This document shows, piece after piece, positions 1 to 6,862 of a stretch of DNA of 11,969 nt; position 1 is the stretch's first letter; every line of letters begins with the position of its first letter. The notes beneath the pieces are model-generated. The model was given only the letters and a program-made list of their open reading frames with translations. It made no database searches and was not told the origin of the DNA. A program made the translations under genes and the position numbers. The DNA comes from Nitrospinota bacterium (GTDB lineage: Bacteria; Nitrospinota; Nitrospinia; Nitrospinales; VA-1), in assembly GCA_022567815.1 (NCBI GenBank), contig JADFGI010000054.1:1-11969 (forward strand), given 5' to 3'.

Positions 1-399
1 ACCAATATAATTGGAACTTTTTTGTTTTGCCGTGAAGCAGGCAAATTGATGAAGAAAAATAAATTTGGACGGATCATCAATTTCGCAACCGTGGCCTCCC
101 CGCTTAAACTTGAAGGGGAAATATTATACGCCTGTTCCAAAGCGGCGGTGGTAAATTTGACGGAGATTATTGCTAGAGAATTGGCTGAATTTGGAATCAC
201 TGTGAATGCGGTGGGCCCCACTCCTGTAAAAACGGATTTGATTCGTTCCGTGCCAGAAGACAAAATGAAAGCTCTAATTGCGAGACAGGCGATCCCCCGA
301 TTCGGAGAATTTAGAGATATTTCAAATGTCATTGATTTTTTAATCAAATCGGAAAGTGATTTTGTGACCGGCCAAGTAATCTATTTAGGCGGAGTTTAA
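1..399 (+). CDS. Short-chain dehydrogenase/reductase (FabG-like), 5'-truncated
   Basis: The frame is open to the left edge, so only the C-terminal 132 codons are present and the true start lies upstream. The visible part is a classical NAD(P)-dependent SDR. It has the stretch ending RIINFATVAS, the catalytic YxxxK (YACSK, window residues about 51-55), the ARELAEFGITVNAVGP segment that follows it in FabG-type enzymes, and the usual C-terminal TGQVIYLGG. Thirteen residues before the Tyr, where FabG has its catalytic Ser, there is a Thr. The stop TAA overlaps the ATG of the acyl ligase (TAATG), which implies translational coupling. Family knowledge suggests reduction of a 3-oxoacyl thioester or a keto-sugar. 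With an acyl-activating enzyme next to it, 3-oxoacyl reduction for a hydroxyacyl decoration of the glycan is an inference. The substrate cannot be read from the sequence. Confidence 0.88.
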   Translation, partial: TNIIGTFLFCREAGKLMKKNKFGRIINFATVASPLKLEGEILYACSKAAVVNLTEIIARELAEFGITVNAVGPTPVKTDLIRSVPEDKMKALIARQAIPRFGEFRDISNVIDFLIKSESDFVTGQVIYLGGV

Positions 400-1742
400 T
401 GGCTATTGATTTCCTGATAAAAACTTTCCAGGACAGTAATCATAATGATGCTATTGTTTGGAAAGACAAGGTTTACAGCTATTCCTTCCTGTTGGGCAGA
501 ATCCTGCATTATCAGAAATTCCTTGACGACAATCACATTTCACCCGGAACCATCACTATTTTGGAAGGGGAATTTTCCCCCAACTCCGTCGCGCTTTTTT
601 TAGCTCTGATTCAGAGAAAATGTATTTTGGTTCCCATTACCCCCGAAGCTGGAGCCCAAAAACTGGAGTGGATAAACATCGCTCAAGGCGAAGTTTCATT
701 TGTCATCAATGAAGACGATCAGGTTGAAATCACCCGCCATCGGCAACAAGTTTCCCATGAGTTATTTGATAAGTTAAGAAAATGGCAGCATCCGGGTCTG
801 ATATTGTTTTCTTCAGGGACAACGGGTAAAAGCAAGGCGGTGGTACATGATTTTATTGCTCTCCTGGATAGATTTAAAAAACCAAGAAAACCCTCAAGAA
901 CCATCGCATTTTTGTTGTTCGATCATATGGGCGGCATAGATACCCTGTTTCATATCATTTCGAACGGCGGTTGCATCATCACCTGCAAAGACCGTTCACC
1001 GGATGCGGTTTTACAGGCCATAGAAAAATTTAAGGCCGAATTACTGCCCACCTCACCTACCTTTCTAAATCTAATACTCTTGAGCGAGTCTTATAAAAGG
1101 TACGACCTCGGTTCTCTAAAGGCGGTTACTTATGGAACCGAACCGATGCCTGAAAGCACACTGTCGCGTTTTAACAAGATATTCCCACACATCAAAATGC
1201 TACAAACTTACGGGATGTCAGAAATCGGCGTTTTAAAGTCCAAATCAAAGGATTCAGGGTCTTTGTGGGTAAAAATCGGCGGTAATGGCATTGAAACCCG
1301 GGTGGTGGATGGGATTCTTCAGGTGAAAACCGCTTCCACTTTCCTCGGTTATTTAAATGCGCCAGATCCTATTACCGAGGATGGTTGGTTCGTCACTGGA
1401 GATTCTGTGATTGTTGATGGGCCTTACATGAAGATATTAGGACGCAAATCGGACATCATAAGTGTTGGCGGCGAAAAGGTCTTTCCCGCAGAAGTGGAAA
1501 GCGTGATTCAGGAAATCGACAATGTGGCGGAATCGACTGTCTATGGGGAAAAAAACCCCGTTTTGGGAAATATTGTGTGTGCCCGGATCAGGCTATGGAA
1601 AGAAGAAGATCAGAAGGCTGTTGCCCGGAGAATTAAAAAATATTGCGGGGAGAAATTGCAAAACTTCAAAGTCCCAATGAAAATTACTTTTAACCAGGAA
1701 ATACAACATAGCAGTAGGTTCAAGAAAAAACCAGTGCTATAA
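399..1742 (+). CDS. AMP-forming acyl-CoA/acyl-ACP ligase (ANL superfamily)
   Basis: 447-residue adenylate-forming enzyme that activates a carboxylic acid with ATP and passes it to a thiol carrier (CoA, ACP or similar). Core motifs appear in order: the phosphate-binding loop FSSGTTGKSKAVV (137-149), YGMSE (271-275), GWFVTGD (329-335), and the hinge/A8 region GRKSDIISVGGEKVFPAEVE (348-367). The A10 catalytic lysine most likely falls in the C-terminal cluster RFKKK (440-444), an atypical form of the usual GK motif placed almost at the end of the protein. At 447 residues it is shorter than typical long-chain acyl-CoA synthetases (500 or more), mainly through a compact N-terminal half. The ATG at 399 overlaps the upstream SDR stop by one base. 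Placed between an SDR and a GNAT-like protein in a glycan locus, it probably supplies an activated acyl group for sugar acylation (inference). The acid is unknown. Confidence 0.9.
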   Translation: MAIDFLIKTFQDSNHNDAIVWKDKVYSYSFLLGRILHYQKFLDDNHISPGTITILEGEFSPNSVALFLALIQRKCILVPITPEAGAQKLEWINIAQGEVSFVINEDDQVEITRHRQQVSHELFDKLRKWQHPGLILFSSGTTGKSKAVVHDFIALLDRFKKPRKPSRTIAFLLFDHMGGIDTLFHIISNGGCIITCKDRSPDAVLQAIEKFKAELLPTSPTFLNLILLSESYKRYDLGSLKAVTYGTEPMPESTLSRFNKIFPHIKMLQTYGMSEIGVLKSKSKDSGSLWVKIGGNGIETRVVDGILQVKTASTFLGYLNAPDPITEDGWFVTGDSVIVDGPYMKILGRKSDIISVGGEKVFPAEVESVIQEIDNVAESTVYGEKNPVLGNIVCARIRLWKEEDQKAVARRIKKYCGEKLQNFKVPMKITFNQEIQHSSRFKKKPVL

Positions 1743-1761
1743 AACGGAACTTACTTTCAAA

Positions 1762-2820
1762 ATGGATAACGTCGAGTTTTCATCTTTTAAGGAAAAATAT
1801 TATAAACCCTACCATGAATTCGCCAGTAGGGAGTGGGGCAACCTTTGTTACCAGTCCTCATTAAATTATATCCATTGGCTATATAAAGAAAATCCGTGCG
1901 GCGGAATATTGGAAAATGATTTCTTGCTTGGAATTAATAACGGCTCGGTCATCGCCTGCATTCATAAAATGAGGTTGAGCTGGAATCTCCACGGAGAAAT
2001 AAAAACAGTTCCTGCATTACACAATTTAATGGTGTCCGAAGAATTTCGACACGGGTTGGGATTCACCTTTTTGATGCGTTCCGTGATGGGCGAAGATCAT
2101 GCTTTAATCCCCGGTGTCGGCCCTTTTCTAGCTGAGGCTTATCGAAAATTAAAATATCAGCATGTTAATTCCTGCTGGTATAGGAAAATTTTGACTCCTG
2201 TAAAGGGCGGTATGATTCTTGGCCTCAAAAAAATTATTAATTATCAAGTGCCGGGGCGGTATTTTTCTTCTACCGATGTTGCAGGAAAAAAAAATTCCTC
2301 CTCTTCCATCCAATTATCTTTTGATCCGCCTGACGAAATCATTGGAGCCCTTCTGTCGATTCTGAACCAAAAGCCCGGTGATCAGGTTTTTCCCCATTGG
2401 TCGGTCGAACAATTCAAATGGAGGTTTTTTCATCCGTTGGGGCCCAGGCATCTTTTGATCTATTGCCCGTCCCAGGACCAAATCAAGGATTTCATCATTC
2501 TTTCCCTGGGTCCAAGAAACGGCCTGAATGTGGGTCGAATTGTAGAAATGGATACTTCATCTAAAAACCGTCTGAAAAGTATGCTTCAGGAAGCGGAAAA
2601 GGTGTTGAAAAGGTTTGGAGGACATGTGTTGTTAATCTTCAGTTCTAATTCCCGATTAAATGAAATGCTTCGACAATTGAGTTATAAACCAATAAAAAAT
2701 CCGCCGGAAACTTTTTTTTACCATAAAAGAAGAAAAGAAATTTTTGACAATCCCTGTTTGAATGGTTCAGCAGGAGATCTGGGTTTTGAAGCCATTGCAC
2801 CCATCCCGGAGGAAGCATAG
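1762..2820 (+). CDS. GNAT-like acyltransferase protein, apparently two-domain
   Basis: 352 residues, starting 19 bases after the ligase stop, so almost certainly in the same transcript. The ribosome binding site is weak. The N-terminal half (about 30-145) resembles GNAT/FemAB-type N-acyltransferases: a WLYKENPCG segment (39-47), a strand with VIACIHKMRL (63-72), then LHNLMVSEEFRHGLGFTFLMR (86-106), which fits the GNAT beta4 strand and acyl-CoA pyrophosphate loop in a relaxed form. The second half (about 205-345) contains HWSVEQFKWRFFHPLG (212-227) and ends with a GDLGFE segment (338-343), features seen in GNAT-fold proteins of exopolysaccharide loci, so a tandem GNAT arrangement is likely. 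No signal peptide or membrane segment is evident, suggesting a cytoplasmic enzyme. The inferred role is transfer of the acyl group activated by the preceding ligase to an amino sugar nucleotide. The family call rests on pattern only. Confidence 0.6.
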   Translation: MDNVEFSSFKEKYYKPYHEFASREWGNLCYQSSLNYIHWLYKENPCGGILENDFLLGINNGSVIACIHKMRLSWNLHGEIKTVPALHNLMVSEEFRHGLGFTFLMRSVMGEDHALIPGVGPFLAEAYRKLKYQHVNSCWYRKILTPVKGGMILGLKKIINYQVPGRYFSSTDVAGKKNSSSSIQLSFDPPDEIIGALLSILNQKPGDQVFPHWSVEQFKWRFFHPLGPRHLLIYCPSQDQIKDFIILSLGPRNGLNVGRIVEMDTSSKNRLKSMLQEAEKVLKRFGGHVLLIFSSNSRLNEMLRQLSYKPIKNPPETFFYHKRRKEIFDNPCLNGSAGDLGFEAIAPIPEEA

Positions 2821-2960
2821 ATTGGCAAACAAATAGTTATTATCAGGGTTACGATATTCCTGATCCAAACCCTGGGTTGCCTGAAAAGGCTGAAAATAAA
2901 GGTTTTGGCTTCCGTAAATAAAATTAAAAGCTTATTCATCTTTTTCATTTATTCTTTATC

Positions 2961-2989
2961 TTGACAACATTAATTTCCTCAATCAGAAT
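2961..2989 (+). promoter_or_regulatory. sigma70-type promoter for the deacetylase gene
   Basis: A perfect TTGACA (2961-2966) is followed after 17 bases by CAGAAT (2984-2989), which matches four of six positions of TATAAT. It lies in an AT-rich gap and would start transcription near 2996, giving a leader of about 27 bases. This suggests the deacetylase can be expressed independently of the upstream acyl cluster. No operator is recognisable. Confidence 0.55.
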
Positions 2990-3008
2990 TAAATAACTAT
3001 TCAATTTT

Positions 3009-3015
3009 AAAGGGA
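3009..3015 (+). promoter_or_regulatory. Ribosome binding site that selects the GTG start at 3023
   Basis: AAAGGGA sits seven bases before GTG 3023. The protein read from this GTG begins directly with the NodB beta-strand (FIISFDCEG), as the family expects, and no alternative ATG lies upstream in frame at a useful distance. Confidence 0.6.
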
Positions 3016-3022
3016 ATATAAG

Positions 3023-3949
3023 GTGGCGGGGAATTTTATTATTTCATTTGATTGCGAAGGCAAGTGGGGAGTTTCAGATCACCTAAATGATTATGACGCT
3101 TACCTGACAAACAAAAAACTCAATGAGGCTTATTCCAAGCTAGTTGAAATTTTGGATGAAAATGAGATAAATGCCACATTCGCCTTTGTTGGCGCTTTTA
3201 CAATGTCCACCGATGAATATCATGAACACAAGGAATGGTTTTCAGATGTTTTTGTGAATGGCCAAAATTGGTTTTCCTCTTTCAACAAATCTGCCCGTCA
3301 AAATCAGTTTGAAGGCTGGTTTTGCCCATCCGCTTTTGAAAAGATATCGAATTCAGGAGCCCATGAGATAGCTTCCCATGGATTCAGTCATCTTCCGTTG
3401 GATCAATCCTTAATTCAAAAAGAAGATTTTTTAAGGGAAATGGATTTAATAAGAAAAGTTGCCCAACTGAAGGGAATTTCCCCGAAGAGTTTTGTTTATC
3501 CTCGCAACCAAGTTGGATTTGTTGAAGAGCTGTTTGAATCTGGGTTCATCGGATACCGCGACTCATCGGAGATCAAAGGAAATAACCGCACCATGAATCG
3601 TCTGGGCAATCTTTTGGGAGAATTTAATCTATATTCTTCAGCGCATGATCACGCGAAAACAGATAAGGTCATTAAAATTCCAGCCGGATATTTTTTGAAT
3701 TGGCGGCGCGGGTTGAGGAAGAGAGTCCCGTTCAATTTGACATGTAGAAAATGGGCAAATTTGATCGCAGATGCGATCAAACAGGAGAAAGTGGTCCATT
3801 TGTGGACACACCCCCACAACTACATTGATGGAGAAAATATGTATAATCTTTTAGATCAAATCCTTAGATTAGTCCGCGATGCTGTCAAGAGGGGCGAGCT
3901 GGTAAACCTAACGCAAATGGAATACGTGGAAAACCGATTGCGTTTATAA
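3023..3949 (+). CDS. NodB-type polysaccharide deacetylase
   Basis: 308-residue carbohydrate esterase-4-like protein. Motifs in order: SFDCEGKWG (8-16), carrying the catalytic/metal acidic residues D10 and E12 in place of the common TFDDG; INATFAFVG (49-57); ASHGFSH (117-123), the metal-binding HxxxH pair H119/H123; YPRNQVG (159-165), the RxxPY-equivalent; and HLWTHPHN (259-266), with the catalytic His of the last motif. There is no signal peptide or lipoprotein box, so it should act in the cytoplasm on lipid-linked or nucleotide-linked sugars, or be released some other way. The FDCEGKWG variant marks a subgroup found in glycan loci. The likely reaction is metal-dependent removal of N- or O-acyl groups from an amino-sugar-containing glycan; the substrate is unknown. 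GTG start, own promoter upstream, and no terminator seen downstream. Confidence 0.85.
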   Translation: MAGNFIISFDCEGKWGVSDHLNDYDAYLTNKKLNEAYSKLVEILDENEINATFAFVGAFTMSTDEYHEHKEWFSDVFVNGQNWFSSFNKSARQNQFEGWFCPSAFEKISNSGAHEIASHGFSHLPLDQSLIQKEDFLREMDLIRKVAQLKGISPKSFVYPRNQVGFVEELFESGFIGYRDSSEIKGNNRTMNRLGNLLGEFNLYSSAHDHAKTDKVIKIPAGYFLNWRRGLRKRVPFNLTCRKWANLIADAIKQEKVVHLWTHPHNYIDGENMYNLLDQILRLVRDAVKRGELVNLTQMEYVENRLRL

Positions 3950-4640
3950 AATACTTGATATTCAATAGTCGTTGAAACAAATCCTTTCCGACCACAGTTA
4001 ATCTCCGATTCTAGGTTCACCGAAAACCTTCCCCTCTGATCCACCGGTCAAATACCCTGAATGAAGCATTGAGCAAACGGACGGATTTCATTTCCTTTCA
4101 AAACATGGGAACGTCGGACCTTTTTCAACGTCTGGTTGGAGAATTGTTTAAGATATTTGATCAGGTTTTTCTTGGAAAGCCTGGTCAGTCGGTTTCAGCC
4201 AGCCCAGGGAGGGCAAGGAGAAACGAAGGTGAAGTTTTCCTTGGTTAAAAAAATTTTACTTCTTATTTCGAAGCCGCGGAAAATGATGGAAAACTATGCC
4301 ACAAGAAACTCGACCATCCACATCCAAACCCAAAAAACACTGGGGAATCTACCCACCTTTTTGAACCAGCAATTCCCCGTAGTTTGCCGCAGGGTTCTTC
4401 ATTTAAAACTCCACAGAACAAACGTCAACCTAAGTTCATCTCCTTACAGTTGATGCGGTCACCTTCATGCTGAAGCCGTGATCGGTGTGATCGCGGGTTT
4501 TCTGTTTGATCTCATCCATAATTCCCTCGCGAAGGTTCTTAACTTGAAGCAATGTCGCGCATTGCTGGTTCACGAGAGAGCAATGGAATTGAAAAATCCC
4601 CACATAGCTCAATACGGGGGGCGGAACCTTCATCAATAGT
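3950..4640. other. Long intergenic stretch, possibly a decayed gene, no recognisable product
   Basis: Nothing here is convincing as an intact gene. On the plus strand, one frame from about 4076 to 4639 is broken only by a TGA at 4451-4453. Its second part (4454-4639) reads like protein, with segments such as AVIGVIAGFLFDLIHNSLA and ERAMELKNPHIAQYGG, but its first part (4136-4453) has a composition unlike a folded protein. A 66-codon open frame also exists on the minus strand (4436-4636), and a second plus frame is open for about 77 codons up to about 4248. Several frames open at once fits either chance or a relic whose original strand I cannot determine. No known domain, terminal inverted repeat or RNA gene was recognised. 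Confidence 0.3.
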
Positions 4641-5311
4641 TTAATAAATTCAGTATCTTGACTTTCTATCTAATAGAGGTGGTTTGATTTGCGTGAATGA
4701 TAAAGCAACCAGTTGTTTTATTGTTGTTTTTGTATACATAAACCGATTGTTTTCTTGACAACCTTCAACCCGTTTGAGTAGTATAACAGAAATGTAAATC
4801 TATAAACTATACAATAGAGTGTAAATGTAATTTAGGTGGTCCAGAGTGATCTTTGGGTACCTGAAGATTGGGCCATTATTGCCTTGGGGGTGGGCTAAAG
4901 GTGCATTCCCCAATCAGGGAAACTTTTTGATTTCGTTGCAAAACTGTGTCGGATGTTTAATCAATTCTTAACCTTTGAGTGGCATCCTTATCTACATGGA
5001 AGTTGATTAAATTTGGTCCAGCCAAAGGAACATCTTTCGGATTTTTTCAGGTTTATTGATTGAGATTATTTTGGAACCAGGTTTTCAAATAACCCCGGTT
5101 GGCTATTTATGATTGGTCAGGGGAGCTTTCGCTTTCAGAATAAACTCAGGATGCTTAGGAAATGGGATTTATCGACGACGTTTGGCAACTTTGAAAGTTT
5201 TGATTCAACCAAATTTTTAACAATATTTGAGAATTTTTTTCTTTGATAAAGCGAAAACTTTTCCCCCAGATAAAATTGATTTCGAAAAATTTTCAAAAAA
5301 AGAGGCTGTAA
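4641..5311 (+). other. AT-rich leader region before the sugar transferase, no gene seen
   Basis: No coding frame is credible here. It holds one promoter candidate at 4755-4784 and a weak stem, TTGGGG (4884-4889) against CCCCAA (4908-4913), with an 18-base loop. I looked for a JUMPstart/ops-like element, which often precedes long polysaccharide operons, and saw none. If the promoter is real, the transcript carries an untranslated leader of roughly 520 bases. Confidence 0.35.
4755..4784 (+). promoter_or_regulatory. Candidate sigma70 promoter with a long leader
   Basis: TTGACA (4755-4760) is separated by 18 bases from TAGTAT (4779-4784), a four-of-six match to the -10 consensus. The surroundings are strongly AT-rich. 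It points toward the initiating sugar transferase, about 520 bases downstream, with no gene between. Neither factor nor start site is proven. Confidence 0.4.
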
Positions 5312-6685
5312 ATGCGACCCAGAGTTTTAATGCTATTATCACTTTTGATCCTGGACACAATAACCCTTGGGGCCTTGTTTTATATTTTTACCCTCATTCG
5401 CCTTCAGGGTGTGCCTCTTCCAGAAGGCATTGGGTCATCCTTGTTGATTCCACTGCTTATCACCCCTATGATGATAGCTCTCATTGACGGATTTTCCTTA
5501 AAAAACAATATGCGTAGCTTAAATTACGCTACGGAACACATAGTAGCGGGTCTGGCGGCGTTGGTATTGACGATTGTTAGTATGTATGTCTTTACATTAA
5601 AACCGGGTTACTATTTTAGCCGAATTGTCCTTCCTTTAAGTTATTTTACCTTTATCGCAATCTCTTTGTTTTATCGCGGATATATATATTCCTTGTTTCA
5701 TAAACACCAAAAGCAACGCTATTTTATCATCCTTGGAACGGGAGGGCTGGCCAAGGAATTTTATATGGATTGTCTTAACTCAGGAATAACCCAGAATTTC
5801 CGTGTCCTGGATTTAACCCAAAAAAAAGTTGGACAAAAGTTGTGCGGAAGCAATTCCCCTGTTATTGAAGCGGCCCCTGAAAGCCAGTTTGAAACTTTGA
5901 ATGGTTCGCATGATGCCGTGATCGTTGCCGATGACAGGCGCAGTATGAAAAAGGAGTTTGTAGAAAGATTAATCAAATGTCATTTCAATGGAGTTCCCAT
6001 TATTTCAGTGGAAAAGTTTTATGAAAATTATCTTCAAAGGATTCCCAGTTCTTTGGTTCATCCGCAATTATTACTGAGAGAGGGATTTGATTTCTCTCGA
6101 AGCCTGGTATTTGAAAGAATCAAACGGTTCTCAGACATCGTACTCGCTCTCATTGGGTTGATTTTAACATCCCCGTTTTTCTTGCTGGTACCCATTTTGA
6201 TTCGATGGGAAGACAAGGACCCCATCATCTTTGAGCAGGTGCGGACCGGAAAGAACAACGTCCCTTTCAGCTGTTACAAATTCAGGACGATGACAACGAC
6301 TCAGATTAACAGCCCTGCGTGTACGGAGGAATTTGATTCGCGGATCACCAAGGTTGGAAAATGGCTAAGGTATTTGCATCTTGACGAGTTGCCTCAGTTG
6401 TGGAATGTTCTGAAAGGGGACATGAGCATGATCGGCCCGCGCCCGGAACAGGCGAAACTGACTGAAGTCTATGAGAAACAATATTTCTGTTACAGATTCC
6501 GGCATCTGGTGAGGCCCGGCATTACCGGGTGGGCCCAGGTTAATTATAAATATGGGGAAGATCTGAGCGATGCGATTAAAAAGTTTGAATATGATTTATA
6601 TTATATCCGGCATTTTTCTTTTAGACTGGATGCCAACATCGCTTTGAAAACCCTCACAAAAATGTTTATGGGAGCTGGAAGATAA
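5312..6685 (+). CDS. Polyprenyl-phosphate hexose/HexNAc-1-phosphate transferase (WcaJ/WbaP type)
   Basis: 457 residues, matching full-length polyisoprenyl-phosphate hexose-1-phosphate transferases. These inner-membrane enzymes start glycan synthesis by moving sugar-1-phosphate from a UDP-sugar to undecaprenyl phosphate. The N-terminal part has four hydrophobic segments (about 5-28, 41-60, 77-95, 101-121). A Rossmann-like cytoplasmic domain opens with FIILGTGGLAKEF (138-150). The C-terminal catalytic domain has the re-entrant hydrophobic helix (about 272-297) followed by FEQVRTG (307-313), CYKFRTM (321-327), LDELPQLWNVLKGDMSMIGPRPE (357-379) with the conserved acidic pair D358/E359, RPGITGWAQVNY (401-412) and YDLYYIRH (427-434). 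The ATG at 5312 follows an in-frame TAA immediately and has AGAGG (5301-5305) six bases upstream, so the start is well fixed. First-sugar specificity cannot be read from these motifs. Confidence 0.95.
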   Translation: MRPRVLMLLSLLILDTITLGALFYIFTLIRLQGVPLPEGIGSSLLIPLLITPMMIALIDGFSLKNNMRSLNYATEHIVAGLAALVLTIVSMYVFTLKPGYYFSRIVLPLSYFTFIAISLFYRGYIYSLFHKHQKQRYFIILGTGGLAKEFYMDCLNSGITQNFRVLDLTQKKVGQKLCGSNSPVIEAAPESQFETLNGSHDAVIVADDRRSMKKEFVERLIKCHFNGVPIISVEKFYENYLQRIPSSLVHPQLLLREGFDFSRSLVFERIKRFSDIVLALIGLILTSPFFLLVPILIRWEDKDPIIFEQVRTGKNNVPFSCYKFRTMTTTQINSPACTEEFDSRITKVGKWLRYLHLDELPQLWNVLKGDMSMIGPRPEQAKLTEVYEKQYFCYRFRHLVRPGITGWAQVNYKYGEDLSDAIKKFEYDLYYIRHFSFRLDANIALKTLTKMFMGAGR

Positions 6686-6710
6686 TTTGCCTATCCATTG
6701 GGGGTTCATA

Positions 6711-6739
6711 TTGACAGGGAATGGTTGACAGCTTAAAAT
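6711..6739 (+). promoter_or_regulatory. Promoter P1 for the nucleotide-sugar dehydrogenase
   Basis: TTGACA (6711-6716), a 17-base spacer and TAAAAT (6734-6739) give six of six and five of six matches to the sigma70 consensus. It lies just after the sugar transferase stop and would give a leader of about 115 bases. Confidence 0.65.
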
Positions 6740-6753
6740 ATAAGAACCATAAT
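6725..6753 (+). promoter_or_regulatory. Promoter P2, overlapping P1
   Basis: A second perfect TTGACA (6725-6730) with a 17-base spacer leads to CATAAT (6748-6753), five of six. It is offset from P1 by 14 bases, so its -35 box lies inside the P1 spacer. Two polymerases cannot occupy both at once. Confidence 0.6.
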
Positions 6754-6850
6754 TTTAAACAATCTTAATAGAATCAATGGGTTATTAGAATCTGATGTTA
6801 CGGAAAAAAATGTAATTCAAATAAATAATGAATCCTAGTAACTGAAAACC

Positions 6851-6855
6851 GGGAG
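6851..6855 (+). promoter_or_regulatory. Ribosome binding site deciding the TTG start at 6863
   Basis: GGGAG lies seven bases before TTG 6863. The Rossmann glycine motif begins 16 codons later, as expected for this family, and there is no nearby in-frame ATG or GTG upstream, so the rare TTG start is preferred. Confidence 0.6.
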
Positions 6856-6862
6856 TTTCATT

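Noticed and set aside
22..399. TTG at 22 as the start of the SDR
   Set aside because: The frame is open to base 1 and the residues before it still fit the SDR family, so the gene is cut by the window edge rather than starting here.
2718..2948. 76-codon minus-strand frame with a hydrophobic stretch
   Set aside because: Much of it is antisense to the GNAT-like gene; the hydrophobic look comes from the AT-rich complement, and the plus-strand gene is better supported.
4136..4453. 105-codon plus-strand frame as an intact gene
   Set aside because: No ribosome binding site, unusual composition and competing open frames. It is described only as part of an unexplained stretch.
5179..5200. sigma54-like -24/-12 element near TTGGCA
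   Set aside because: There is no GC element at the required spacing downstream.
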